This document shows, one piece after another, positions 16,977-25,042 of a stretch of 64,000 bases of DNA (its first letter is position 1; each line of letters starts with the position of its first letter). The notes under the pieces were generated by a model. That model saw only the letters and a program-made list of their open reading frames with translations, searched no databases and had not been told where the DNA came from. The DNA comes from RGIG2041 sp045652745. GTDB lineage: Bacteria; Bacillota; Clostridia; UBA1381; UMGS1253. The stretch covers positions 16,828 through 80,827 of the forward strand of contig JAZRUW010000003.1 in NCBI GenBank assembly GCA_045652745.1. Reading direction: 5' to 3'. Position numbers and translations under genes: made by a program.

Positions 16977-19256
16977 TTATTGCTTAATTTCTTCCATAAT
17001 GAAGCACTCAATTACGTCGCCTTCCTTGATATCATTAAAACGTTCGATACCAATACCGCATTCATAACCGCTCTGTACTTCCTTTGCATCGTCCTTAAAG
17101 CGTTTCAAACTATTGAGTACACCTTCGTGGATAACCACACCGTCACGTACAATACGCACCTGTGCATTTCTGGCAATCTTACCGTCCGTAACGTAACTAC
17201 CTGCAATTGCACCGACATTGCTAACTTTAAATACCTGACGAACTTCCGCGTGACCAAGCAAAGCTTCCTTAAATTTCGGATCCAACATACCCTTAAGTGC
17301 CGCTTCGATTTCTTCAATCGCATCATAAATAACACGATACAAACGGATATCTACATCACCGCGTTCATATGCACCACGTGCGACCGTATCCGGACGAACA
17401 TTAAAGCCGACAATAATTGCATTGGATGCAGCCGCAAGCATAACGTCGCTTTCGTTAACCGCGCCTACGCCACCATGAATTGTTCTAACTCTGACTTCAT
17501 CATTAGACAGTTTCTCAAGCGACTGACGAACAGCTTCAACAGAACCCTGTACGTCTGCTTTAATGATAATATTGAGTTCTTTCATGTTGCCCTCATTAAT
17601 CTGGTCAAACAGATTATCCAAAGATACAACCTTTCGGGCATTAAACTGCTCTTCTTTTGCTTTAAACCTTCTGTTTTCTACAACAGCCTTTGCTCTTCTT
17701 TCATCATCAACCGCATAGAAGACATCGCCGCCATCCGGCGTTTCGGAAAGGCCTAAAATCTCAACCGGTATGGAAGGTCCTGCACTCTTAAGTTGTCTAC
17801 CTTTATCATCCATCATCGCGCGTACACGACCAACCGTTGTACCGGCAACCAAAATGTCACCAGTCTTCAAAGTACCGTTCTGTACCAATACAGTTGCAAT
17901 CGGACCTCTGGAACGATCCAAACGTGCCTCAATAACCGTACCTTTCGCACGGCGATTCGGATTGGCTTTCAACTCCTGAATATCCGCAGTAAGCAATACC
18001 ATTTCCAAAAGGCCGTCAATGTTCGTACGCTGTTTTGCAGAAACCTCAACAAAGATTGTATCGCCGCCCCATTCTTCCGGTACGAGGCCATACTCGGTCA
18101 TTTCCTGCTTAATTCTGTCCGGATTTGCGCCATCTTTATCAATTTTGTTTACAGCTACAATAATGTTTACATTCGCAGCTTTTGCATGGTTAATTGCCTC
18201 AATGGTCTGTGGCATTACACCGTCATCGGCCGCAACAACCAAAATTGCGATATCCGTAACCAATGCACCACGGGCACGCATTGCCGTGAAAGCTTCGTGA
18301 CCCGGTGTATCCAAAAATGTAATATCTCTGTCGTTAATTCTTACGCGATGCGCACCGATGTGCTGTGTAATGCCGCCGGCTTCACCCGCAGCTACATTAC
18401 TTTCACGGATAGCATCAAGAAGAGAGGTCTTACCATGGTCAACGTGGCCCATTACAACCACAACCGGAGAACGCGGGAGTAAATCTTCTTCCTTATCCTC
18501 AATTTCAAACTCCTGAAGCAATATATCTTCATCAGACAAAACGATTTCACGTTCAACCTTTGCACCAAGTTCTTCCGCAACCAAAGATGCCGTATCAAAA
18601 TCAATCAACTGACTTACGGAAGCCATAATACCTAAAATCATTAATTTTTTAACAATTTCCGCCGCCGGCTTATGCATGCGGTTTGCCAATTCGCCAACAG
18701 AAATTTCGTCCGGAATGCTGACAATCAGTTCTTGTGGCTTAACAATCTGTTGTTTTACAGGCGCCTTCATCTTGTTTTGACTTACTTTAGTATCCTTTTG
18801 ACGCTGTGCAGCCTTCTTAATCTTCTGTTTACCGCTCGATTGCTGCATGCTCTTAACATTCTCCGGCACGAGTTCTTCTATGCGCTCCGTGTCCAGTTTA
18901 TCTAAGTCCACAACGGTTTGTCTGGTATCAACATGACGCATCTTACGTTCAATCGGCTTGTCTTCTACCGGTTCTTCTGCTTTTGTCGAAGTGCTTTCTT
19001 TAGCAGGCGATTTTTCATCTGCCTTCTCCGGCTGTGCACTCGGCCAAAGATCGCCGAAAAGTTTTTCCAAATCGGTTTCTTCCGAAATGGCATACATTTG
19101 CGTATAATACTCAAAAATCAAACTCAACTGTGCTTCATCCAACGTCGCCATATGATTTTTAAGTTCAATTCCGTAGGATTTAAACAAACCAAGCAAATCT
19201 GTGCTCTTTAACTTCAAATCTTTTGCTACTTCATGTACTCTGATTTTTTGTAACAT
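16977..19256 (-). CDS. infB: Translation initiation factor IF-2
   Basis: IF-2 is the GTPase that brings initiator tRNA to the 30S subunit. The protein (759 residues) has an N-terminal IF2_N module (VHEVAKDLKLKSTDLL), a basic/charged linker to about residue 165, a second IF2_N-like region, and the G domain with GHVDHGKTSLLD, DTPGHEAF and NKIDK. Domains II-IV follow, ending ECFIMEEIKQ. SD GGAGG lies 6 nt before the ATG. Part of the rimP-nusA-infB operon. Confidence 0.98.
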   Translation of the reverse strand: MLQKIRVHEVAKDLKLKSTDLLGLFKSYGIELKNHMATLDEAQLSLIFEYYTQMYAISEETDLEKLFGDLWPSAQPEKADEKSPAKESTSTKAEEPVEDKPIERKMRHVDTRQTVVDLDKLDTERIEELVPENVKSMQQSSGKQKIKKAAQRQKDTKVSQNKMKAPVKQQIVKPQELIVSIPDEISVGELANRMHKPAAEIVKKLMILGIMASVSQLIDFDTASLVAEELGAKVEREIVLSDEDILLQEFEIEDKEEDLLPRSPVVVVMGHVDHGKTSLLDAIRESNVAAGEAGGITQHIGAHRVRINDRDITFLDTPGHEAFTAMRARGALVTDIAILVVAADDGVMPQTIEAINHAKAANVNIIVAVNKIDKDGANPDRIKQEMTEYGLVPEEWGGDTIFVEVSAKQRTNIDGLLEMVLLTADIQELKANPNRRAKGTVIEARLDRSRGPIATVLVQNGTLKTGDILVAGTTVGRVRAMMDDKGRQLKSAGPSIPVEILGLSETPDGGDVFYAVDDERRAKAVVENRRFKAKEEQFNARKVVSLDNLFDQINEGNMKELNIIIKADVQGSVEAVRQSLEKLSNDEVRVRTIHGGVGAVNESDVMLAAASNAIIVGFNVRPDTVARGAYERGDVDIRLYRVIYDAIEEIEAALKGMLDPKFKEALLGHAEVRQVFKVSNVGAIAGSYVTDGKIARNAQVRIVRDGVVIHEGVLNSLKRFKDDAKEVQSGYECGIGIERFNDIKEGDVIECFIMEEIKQ

Positions 19257-19289
19257 ATACTACCTCCGTTCCGCCATAAGCTGACTGGA

Positions 19290-19610
19290 TTATTTACTTT
19301 CAAGCATTCTGTACTTCTCTTCAATGGCTTTGGCAAGTCCCGCATCTGTAATTGCCACTACAGCTATATTTTCATATCCCGTAAAATGTCCAAGCGTTTC
19401 TTTTGTGCCGTATTCCATATAGTCTATCTCATAGTATGCGCTGCTGTTCGAAAATTTCTTCTTAATATTTTGTGCAGCATCTTCAGCAACAATTAACAGT
19501 TGTGCCCATCCGTCCCTGACCGCCTTTTCGGCCAAAAAACTTCCCGCAGCAAGTTTGCCTGCTTTTTTTGCAAGGCCAACCATGGATAAGACTTTATCCT
19601 GTTTATTCAT
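19290..19610 (-). CDS. ylxQ: L7Ae/L30e-family RNA-binding protein (YlxQ-like)
   Basis: A small (106 residues) L7Ae-fold protein, a family that binds kink-turn RNAs; YlxQ occurs between ylxR and infB in Firmicutes. MVGLAKKAGKLAAG is the typical opening, followed by AQLLIVAEDAAQN and a FTGYENIAVVAI strand. The ATG at 19610 overlaps the upstream stop codon (ATGAATAA), which indicates coupling. Longer in-frame upstream sequence is the ylxR gene in another frame. Confidence 0.9.
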   Translation of the reverse strand: MNKQDKVLSMVGLAKKAGKLAAGSFLAEKAVRDGWAQLLIVAEDAAQNIKKKFSNSSAYYEIDYMEYGTKETLGHFTGYENIAVVAITDAGLAKAIEEKYRMLESK

Positions 19611-19872
19611 GCTCTGTAATTTCCTTTCTGATTTGTGCATAAAATGCCTTGTCCACATCACGCTTAAACGCTCTTTGCAACGCACCGCTCTTTTCGGCCT
19701 TTTCCACGCAGGCAATATCCTTACAAATATATGCACCGCGCCCGTTTTTCTTTCCGGTTGTATCAATCAAAAGGCCTTCTTCTTTATGATATACAACACG
19801 CAACAAATCACGTTTATCTTTATGCGTTCTACACACAACACACATGCGCTCGGGTATTTTTTTACTTATCAT
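19603..19872 (-). CDS. rnpM: YlxR/RnpM family RNA-binding protein
   Basis: An 89-residue basic protein of the YlxR (DUF448) family; the Bacillus subtilis member binds RNase P RNA and modulates its activity. Diagnostic motifs are PERMCVVCR near the start and GRGAYICKD at about 44-53. SD GGAGG lies 7 nt before the ATG. It sits between nusA and ylxQ as in other Firmicutes and overlaps ylxQ by 8 nt. Confidence 0.92.
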   Translation of the reverse strand: MISKKIPERMCVVCRTHKDKRDLLRVVYHKEEGLLIDTTGKKNGRGAYICKDIACVEKAEKSGALQRAFKRDVDKAFYAQIRKEITEHE

Positions 19873-19889
19873 AAAAATACCTCCTAAAC

Positions 19890-20960
19890 TTACGCCTCTT
19901 CCTTTGCAGCACTTTCGCTCTTAATATCAATCTTCCAACCGGTCAATTTTGCCGCCAGTCTTGCATTTTGTCCGGCTTTACCAATTGCCAGGGAAAGTTG
20001 CGTATCCGGCACAACAACGAATGCAGACTTATTTTCAACATCCACATCCACACTGACAACCTCAGACGGGCTCAAACTAGCCGCAATATACGTTGCCGGA
20101 TCTTCGCTGTAACGGATAATGTCAATTTTTTCACCGCCGATTTCATCGCAGATAATCTGTACACGTCTGCCCTGTGCACCGATGCAGGCGCCTTGTGCAT
20201 CCACGCTTTCATCATTAGAAACTACCGCAATCTTTGTTCTGGAACCTGCTTCACGGCAAATTCCCTTGATTTCAACGATGCCCTGTGCAATTTCCGGCAC
20301 CTCGGCTTCAAACAACTTTTTCACCAAACCCGGGTTAGAACGGGACACCAAAATAGATACGCCCTTTGCACCGCTTTCAACCTTTAATACATAAACCTTT
20401 AAGCGATCGTGAAAATTATACTGCTCACCCGGCACTTGTTCTGCAGGCAAAAGTAAAGCTTCCGTGCTGCCAACAGCCAAAAATACCTTGCCTTTCTCAA
20501 TGCGCTGAATAACACCTGTAATGATATTGTTTTCCTTATCCGCAAATTCTTCCATAATGTTGTTGCGTTCAGCTTCGCGAATACGCTGCGTAACAACGTT
20601 TTTCGCCGCCTGCGCAGCAATGCGGCCGAAATCCGCAGGTGTCACCTCAATATTCACAGTATCACCGATGTTATAAGTACCGTGGTATGCTTTTGCATCT
20701 TCTACACTGATTTGAACAAGTGCATCCTCTACTTGTTCAACAACTTCCTTCTGCGCATAAACACGAATATCACCATTTTCTCTGTTGATATCCACCAACA
20801 CATTCTGCGCCGCAGAGAAATTACGCTTGTATGCAGAAATCAATGCCGCTTCCAACGCATCAATAAGCACCGATTGCGGAATATTTTTTTCTGCGCTGAT
20901 GGCACAAATTGCTGCCATCAATTCTTCACCCTTGTTTACTTTTTTTGCATTCTTCTTCAT
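19890..20960 (-). CDS. nusA: Transcription termination/antitermination factor NusA
   Basis: NusA binds RNA polymerase and affects pausing, termination and antitermination. The protein (356 residues, usual Firmicutes length without extra C-terminal repeats) has an N-terminal polymerase-binding domain, an S1 domain, and two KH domains with ACIGAQGRRVQ and AIGKAGQNARLAA. I prefer the ATG at 20960 (11 nt from GGAG) over a GTG at 20972 that overlaps the SD. Second gene of the rimP operon. Confidence 0.97.
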   Translation of the reverse strand: MKKNAKKVNKGEELMAAICAISAEKNIPQSVLIDALEAALISAYKRNFSAAQNVLVDINRENGDIRVYAQKEVVEQVEDALVQISVEDAKAYHGTYNIGDTVNIEVTPADFGRIAAQAAKNVVTQRIREAERNNIMEEFADKENNIITGVIQRIEKGKVFLAVGSTEALLLPAEQVPGEQYNFHDRLKVYVLKVESGAKGVSILVSRSNPGLVKKLFEAEVPEIAQGIVEIKGICREAGSRTKIAVVSNDESVDAQGACIGAQGRRVQIICDEIGGEKIDIIRYSEDPATYIAASLSPSEVVSVDVDVENKSAFVVVPDTQLSLAIGKAGQNARLAAKLTGWKIDIKSESAAKEEA

Positions 20961-20979
20961 TTTTCCAACCACTCCTATC

Positions 20980-21435
20980 TTAAAATTCTATTGCCAATTT
21001 AATAAACGCAGCTTCCTCGGTATTGAAGCATACGGTTTTTCCTTCATGTTCCACAGTTACCACATCGCCGTCTTTTTCCAACAAAACTCCGCAAAATTCT
21101 TTTAAGCCGTCTTTTGTCGCATAAAGTTTAACGTCCACCTTGCGACCTGCAAAACGCACAAAATCCTTATCTCGTTTCAGTGCTCTGTCAATGCCCGGTG
21201 AACAAACTTCCAAAAAGTAGGCGTCTTTTATCGGATCAGCTGCATCCAAAGCCGCACTTAAACGCTCGGATACATATGCACATGCATCCATGTCAACACC
21301 GGTTTCGCGGTCAAGATATACGCGCAAAAAATAATCCGTACCTTCTTTTTTATATTCCACTTCTAAAACCTCACAGTCAATCTCAGCTGCAAAAGGCTCC
21401 GCCAGTGCATATACAAGCTCCTCCGTCTTTGACAT
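20980..21435 (-). CDS. rimP: Ribosome maturation factor RimP
   Basis: RimP is needed for 30S assembly. The protein (151 residues) shows the YFLRVYLD strand, DMDACAYVSERLS helix, and the family motif FLEVCSPGIDRAL at about 94-106. Start ATG at 21435 lies 8 nt after GGAGG; the ATG at 21441 is only 2 nt from the SD. First gene of the operon, preceded by a leader hairpin and a strong promoter. Confidence 0.95.
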   Translation of the reverse strand: MSKTEELVYALAEPFAAEIDCEVLEVEYKKEGTDYFLRVYLDRETGVDMDACAYVSERLSAALDAADPIKDAYFLEVCSPGIDRALKRDKDFVRFAGRKVDVKLYATKDGLKEFCGVLLEKDGDVVTVEHEGKTVCFNTEEAAFIKLAIEF

Positions 21436-21465
21436 CGGCATATCCTCCTTTTTATGGTATACAAT

Positions 21466-21498
21466 ACAAAAGAGCGGGTTGTTTGCCCACTCTTTTGT
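21466..21498 (-). promoter_or_regulatory. Leader hairpin upstream of rimP
   Basis: Thirteen-base arms (21466-21478 and 21486-21498) pair with a single mismatch around a 7-nt loop. The hairpin would form at the very 5' end of the rimP-nusA-infB transcript, about 30 nt upstream of the rimP start. It could stabilise the mRNA or take part in autoregulation. Function is not known from sequence. Confidence 0.5.
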
Positions 21499-21522
21499 CC
21501 GTATACTATATCTTACGTATGT

Positions 21523-21551
21523 ATTATAACACACACAAAATCAAATTACAA
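21523..21551 (-). promoter_or_regulatory. Promoter of the rimP-nusA-infB operon
   Basis: Minus-strand TTGTAA (21546-21551), 17-nt spacer, TATAAT (21523-21528). The predicted RNA start is just upstream of the leader hairpin. No other good promoter is seen down to ribF. Confidence 0.7.
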
Positions 21552-21712
21552 GGTATTTTTTAACTTTTTTACACAATTTAACGTACTTTTACCCTCTTTT
21601 AACATAAATGTAATATTTTATTGCTTCCATTATGGTATAATGATGTTAATGTTAAGTCCTAAATATCTTTATACACAATGTTCTTTTACTAGGCTTTAGG
21701 AGGCGTTTTGTT

Positions 21713-23932
21713 ATGAAAAGAAGCTTAAGGCTGTTTCTTAGCGTATTTGTCGCTACATTATTGGTCATTACTATGCTCATCGGCGGTGTGTTCGCCATCA
21801 GTTTCTTCGGATTGTTCGGCGCAGACAGTTTTGATGCAAGCATGATCAGTTTAAACCTGTCTTCAACCGTATATTATACCGACGACAACGGGATATCCCA
21901 CGAACTTACACATCTGTACCAATCCCAAAACCGCATATGGGCAGATATTACGGACATCCCGCAATATATGCAGGATGCCTTCGTTGCAATTGAGGATGAG
22001 CGTTTTGAAAGCCATGGCGGTGTAGATATCCCCCGTACTGCAAAAGCTACGCTTCAATATATCTTCAGCGGCTCTAGTTCTTTCGGCGGCAGTACCATAA
22101 CGCAACAGCTGGTAAAAAACTTAACCAATGACCGCGACGCCAGCCCTTTGCGTAAAATCCGCGAGATGGCACGTGCAATTGCACTCGAGCGCGAAATGTC
22201 CAAGCAGCAGATTTTGGAAATGTATTTAAATACAATTTTCCTTGCAAACAACTGTTACGGTGTACAATCTGCCTCCAACCGATATTTTGGCAAAGATGTA
22301 AGCGAATTGTCTTTGGCGCAATGCGCTTGCATCGCCGGCATCACCCAGTATCCGAGTTACTACGATCCGCTTCGCAATCCGGACAACACTTTAGATAAGC
22401 AAAAAATCATTCTCGAAAAAATGTTGAATCTCGAAAAAATCACACAGGAAGAATATGACGAAGCCCTGGCAGAAAAAATCACATTCGGCGTCGAAGGAAA
22501 GACTGACAATTCTCCTGTTCAATCCTATTTTGTTGACGAAATCATACGAAATGTAATCAATGACTTGATGGAACAAAAAGGTTACTCGGAAGCACTGGCC
22601 GAACAAATTGTTTACAGCAGCGGACTTAAAATTTACGCAACCATCGACCCTGACGTACAGGACGCAATGGAAGCCGTATATGAAAACCCGAACAGTTTCC
22701 CCGCAGCGCCCGGCAACATAAAACCGGAATCCGCCATGGTCATAATCGATAATAAGACCGGCGCTGTAAAAGGCATCGTCGGCGGCATCGGTCAAAAGAA
22801 GCAAAATCGAATTTTCAATCGTGCAACACAGGCACTTCGCCAACCCGGCTCTACGATGAAACCGCTCGGCGTATATGGTCCGGCAATCGAAAAAGGGATT
22901 ATTTCCCCATCGTCGCTTGTTTTGGATGCTCCAATAGATGTCAATGGCTGGAAACCGTCCAACTACTATGCCGGTTACAAAGGCACGGTAACTGCACGTA
23001 CAGCACTCAAAGAATCCATGAACACCCCTGCCGTACGCGTACTGCAAGACGTAGGCGTAGACTATTCCTATAAATTCGTTACGGACAAGCTCGGACTAAC
23101 GACATTGGTAGACAAAGAAACGCGCGACGGTAAAGTGTTCTCCGACAGAAACTTAAGTTCACTTTCTCTCGGCGGTCTGACGGATGGTGCAAAACCAATT
23201 GAAGTTGCAGCAGCTTACGCAGCTTTTGCAAACGGCGGCGTGTACAACAAACCGTATACCTATACTAAGGTCGTAGACAGCGACGGCAATGTATTGTTAG
23301 AAAACAAGCCAAACAGCAAAATCGCAATGAGCGACACAACGGCTTATATGGTTACATCCATGCTCGAAAGTGTTGTAACTAACGGTACCGGTACAACAGC
23401 GCGACTTCCCTGTGGGATGCCGTCCGGCGGTAAGACGGGTACGACAGACGACGAAAAAGACAGATGGTATGTTGGATTTACACCATATTATACCGGTGTA
23501 GTGTGGTATGGATATGATAATCCGAAATCCTTGAGCTTTTTAAGCTACCACCCTTGTACACCGGTATGGAAAAATGTTATGAACACAATCAGTGCCACTC
23601 AGCCAAAGAAAACGTTCGCAATTCCCGGCGGTATACAGAAAGTCAGTGTATGCAGCGAAACAGGAAAGCAGCCCGGTGCGACTTGTGAGCCGGTATATGA
23701 ATGTTTCAAACGTGGCACTGCACCAACAGCCGTGTGTAACGGCGAGCACGCTCTTCCGGTTACCGATACTGTAGAAAACAATCCAGAAGCCGGCGGTGTG
23801 ACATCACCGGAAACAACGCCGGAAACCATTGTTCCTCCGGCAGAAGAAATACCGATTCCGTCAACAGATACACAACAACCACAACAACCAAGCCAGCCAG
23901 ATAACGTTATACAATTGCCAGATGGCATATAA
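21713..23932 (+). CDS. Class A penicillin-binding protein (PBP1A-like)
   Basis: A bifunctional peptidoglycan synthase (739 residues). One N-terminal membrane anchor (about 7-35) is followed by a GT51 glycosyltransferase with EDERFESHGG (catalytic Glu94), GGSTITQQLVKN and KIREMARAI. The transpeptidase domain carries STMK (Ser380 nucleophile), SMN (435-437) and KTG (574-576). The C-terminal tail is rich in Pro, Thr and Gln, as in many Firmicutes PBP1 proteins. SD AGGAGG precedes the ATG. A TATAAT at 21636-21641 could be its -10, with a poor -35. Terminator at 23941. Confidence 0.95.
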   Translation: MKRSLRLFLSVFVATLLVITMLIGGVFAISFFGLFGADSFDASMISLNLSSTVYYTDDNGISHELTHLYQSQNRIWADITDIPQYMQDAFVAIEDERFESHGGVDIPRTAKATLQYIFSGSSSFGGSTITQQLVKNLTNDRDASPLRKIREMARAIALEREMSKQQILEMYLNTIFLANNCYGVQSASNRYFGKDVSELSLAQCACIAGITQYPSYYDPLRNPDNTLDKQKIILEKMLNLEKITQEEYDEALAEKITFGVEGKTDNSPVQSYFVDEIIRNVINDLMEQKGYSEALAEQIVYSSGLKIYATIDPDVQDAMEAVYENPNSFPAAPGNIKPESAMVIIDNKTGAVKGIVGGIGQKKQNRIFNRATQALRQPGSTMKPLGVYGPAIEKGIISPSSLVLDAPIDVNGWKPSNYYAGYKGTVTARTALKESMNTPAVRVLQDVGVDYSYKFVTDKLGLTTLVDKETRDGKVFSDRNLSSLSLGGLTDGAKPIEVAAAYAAFANGGVYNKPYTYTKVVDSDGNVLLENKPNSKIAMSDTTAYMVTSMLESVVTNGTGTTARLPCGMPSGGKTGTTDDEKDRWYVGFTPYYTGVVWYGYDNPKSLSFLSYHPCTPVWKNVMNTISATQPKKTFAIPGGIQKVSVCSETGKQPGATCEPVYECFKRGTAPTAVCNGEHALPVTDTVENNPEAGGVTSPETTPETIVPPAEEIPIPSTDTQQPQQPSQPDNVIQLPDGI

Positions 23933-23940
23933 CCAATGCA

Positions 23941-23969
23941 AAAGCGCACTAAAATTTAGTGCGCTTTTT
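23941..23969 (+). terminator. Terminator of the penicillin-binding protein gene
   Basis: Arms aaagcgcactaaa (23941-23953) and tttagtgcgcttt (23955-23967) are perfectly paired with a 1-base centre, followed by further T residues. Confidence 0.85.
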
Positions 23970-24001
23970 CTTTATATGTTTATCATCAAATAGTTAAAAG
24001 T

Positions 24002-24237
24002 CCCGTACAGATATACGGGGCATTTGGAAGAGCCGAATGGTTTAGATGCAAGGTGTTTTAGTGAAATATCAACTTCGTTGATGTGAAATAATTTACTGAT
24101 TAAATTATGAAATAGAAACCTTACGGTTTCTGTGAAATGAAATAAATCCTTTTATCACACGCCACAGGCGTATTTCACATTGCGAAGCAATATTTCACGC
24201 ACGAAGTGCATTTCACAAATCCGCAGGATTTATTTCG
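24002..24237. repeat. Array of short hairpins separated by gtgaaat / atttcac
   Basis: After a hairpin at 24002-24019, seven small hairpins follow: 24068-24082, 24090-24106, 24114-24131, 24159-24171, 24179-24191, 24199-24209, 24217-24231. Each has a 4-7 bp stem and a 3-5 nt loop, often ttc or gaa. The first three are flanked by (g)tgaaat and the last four by atttcac, so the two halves are mirror images. It encodes no protein. It resembles hairpin arrays I have seen in other gut Firmicutes, but no named family can be assigned from here. Confidence 0.7.
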
Positions 24238-24240
24238 TTG

Positions 24241-24272
24241 AAAAAAGACTATTCCGAAGAATAGTCTTTTTT
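24241..24272 (-). terminator. Terminator of the tRNA cluster
   Basis: A 14-bp perfect stem (24241-24254 and 24259-24272) with loop cgaa. On the minus strand it lies 1 nt past the CCA end of tRNA-Lys and ends in six T residues. Confidence 0.9.
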
Positions 24273-24273
24273 C

Positions 24274-24349
24274 TGGTGATCCATCCGCGATTCGAACGCG
24301 GGACACCTTGATTAAAAGTCAAGTGCTCTGCCGGCTGAGCTAATGGACC
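24274..24349 (-). tRNA. tRNA-Lys (anticodon TTT)
   Basis: Minus-strand cloverleaf beginning GGTCCAT with matching ATGGATC acceptor arm, discriminator A and encoded CCA. Anticodon arm CTTGA-CTTTTAA-TCAAG gives TTT. T-arm GTTCGAATC. Last gene of the five-tRNA cluster. Confidence 0.97.
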
Positions 24350-24363
24350 ATATTAAAAGGGGT

Positions 24364-24440
24364 TGGTTGGGATGGCAGGACTCGAACCTACGAAATGCCA
24401 GAATCAAAATCTGGTGCCTTACCGACTTGGCTACATCCCA
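24364..24440 (-). tRNA. tRNA-Gln (anticodon TTG)
   Basis: Acceptor TGGGATG pairs with CATCCCA, followed by discriminator A and encoded CCA. Anticodon stem CCAGA/TCTGG with loop TTTTGAT gives TTG. T-loop GTTCGAGTC. Confidence 0.97.
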
Positions 24441-24459
24441 TCATCACAAAAGTAAAATG

Positions 24460-24537
<78 letters not shown>

Positions 24538-24552
24538 ATAGGAAATATATAA

Positions 24553-24596
24553 ACAAACGATGTGCCTCGGGAAAATGAGCCGAGACACTCGTTTGT
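24553..24596 (-). other. Long hairpin between tRNA-Arg and tRNA-His
   Basis: Outer arms acaaacga (24553-24560) and tcgtttgt (24589-24596) plus inner gtg/cac and ctcgg/ccgag pairs form a long imperfect stem starting at the last base of the tRNA-Arg CCA. On the minus strand the 3' side is AT-rich but lacks a T-run. It may be a processing signal or a weak internal terminator. Confidence 0.45.
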
Positions 24597-24672
24597 GGCG
24601 TGCCTACAGGGATTCGAACCCCGGACCTACTGCTTAGAAGGCAGTTGCTCTATCCGACTGAGCTACAGGCAC
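24596..24672 (-). tRNA. tRNA-Arg (anticodon TCT)
   Basis: Acceptor GTGCCTG with pairing 3' arm TAGGCAC, discriminator G and encoded CCA. Anticodon stem around CTTCTAA gives TCT, reading AGA/AGG. T-loop GTTCGAATC. Confidence 0.97.
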
Positions 24673-24680
24673 ATAAGCGT

Positions 24681-24755
24681 TGGAGCGGGTGATGGGAATC
24701 GAACCCACACGACCAGCTTGGAAGGCTGGGATTCTAGCCATTGAACTACACCCGC
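24681..24755 (-). tRNA. tRNA-Gly (anticodon TCC)
   Basis: Acceptor GCGGGTG pairs with CACCCGC, discriminator T and encoded CCA. Anticodon stem CCAGC/GCTGG with loop CTTCCAA gives TCC. First gene of the cluster, 40 nt from a consensus promoter. Confidence 0.97.
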
Positions 24756-24794
24756 ACAATACAATCCGGTCTTCTAAACCAACCGACCTATAAA

Positions 24795-24823
24795 ATTATA
24801 ACAGCGAAACCATCCTTTGTCAA
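24795..24823 (-). promoter_or_regulatory. Consensus promoter of the five-tRNA cluster
   Basis: Minus-strand TTGACA (24818-24823), 17-nt spacer, TATAAT (24795-24800): both hexamers are perfect, as expected for a stable-RNA operon. Confidence 0.9.
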
Positions 24824-24840
24824 TACTTTTTTTAAAAAAT

Positions 24841-25025
24841 ATAGTGACTTTTTATGTTTTTTTATTTCTAAAAAAGAATCCAACACAAATATTTGAACAT
24901 CCGAACCATCCGGCACGTATAGCGGCACAAACGGCACGTCAGTCACCGCCATATCATTAAATGCATCACTTTCGCCTTGAATTCATCCCAAACAACTACC
25001 CTTCTGCGTTCATCTATAAGCACAA
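24841..25025 (-). pseudogene. Frameshifted remnant of a protein-coding gene (unidentified)
   Basis: On the minus strand one frame reads VLIDERRRVVVWDEFK; dropping one base near 24975 continues as GESDAFNDMAVTDVP and FVPLYVPDGSDVQIFVLDSF without a stop. This has protein-like composition and resembles the C-terminal strands of some secreted Clostridia proteins (weak recollection). There is no SD-supported intact gene. No other feature is seen between the tRNA promoter and the dnaI-like gene. Confidence 0.35.
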
Positions 25026-25042
25026 CGCATCCCCTTAACACA

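Noticed and set aside
16644..17756. A long open frame (370 codons) on the plus strand opposite infB and rbfA
   Set aside because: It is antisense to two certain genes, has no SD, and its product is rich in Asn, Cys, Phe and Thr as expected from reading a gene backwards.
24002..24237. CRISPR array
   Set aside because: The repeats are only about 7 bases, spacers are self-complementary and of unequal length, orientation flips, and no cas genes are near.
24562..24744. A 60-codon plus-strand frame over the tRNA-Arg and tRNA-Gly genes
   Set aside because: It is only the reverse strand of two tRNAs; such frames are often mis-annotated as small proteins.
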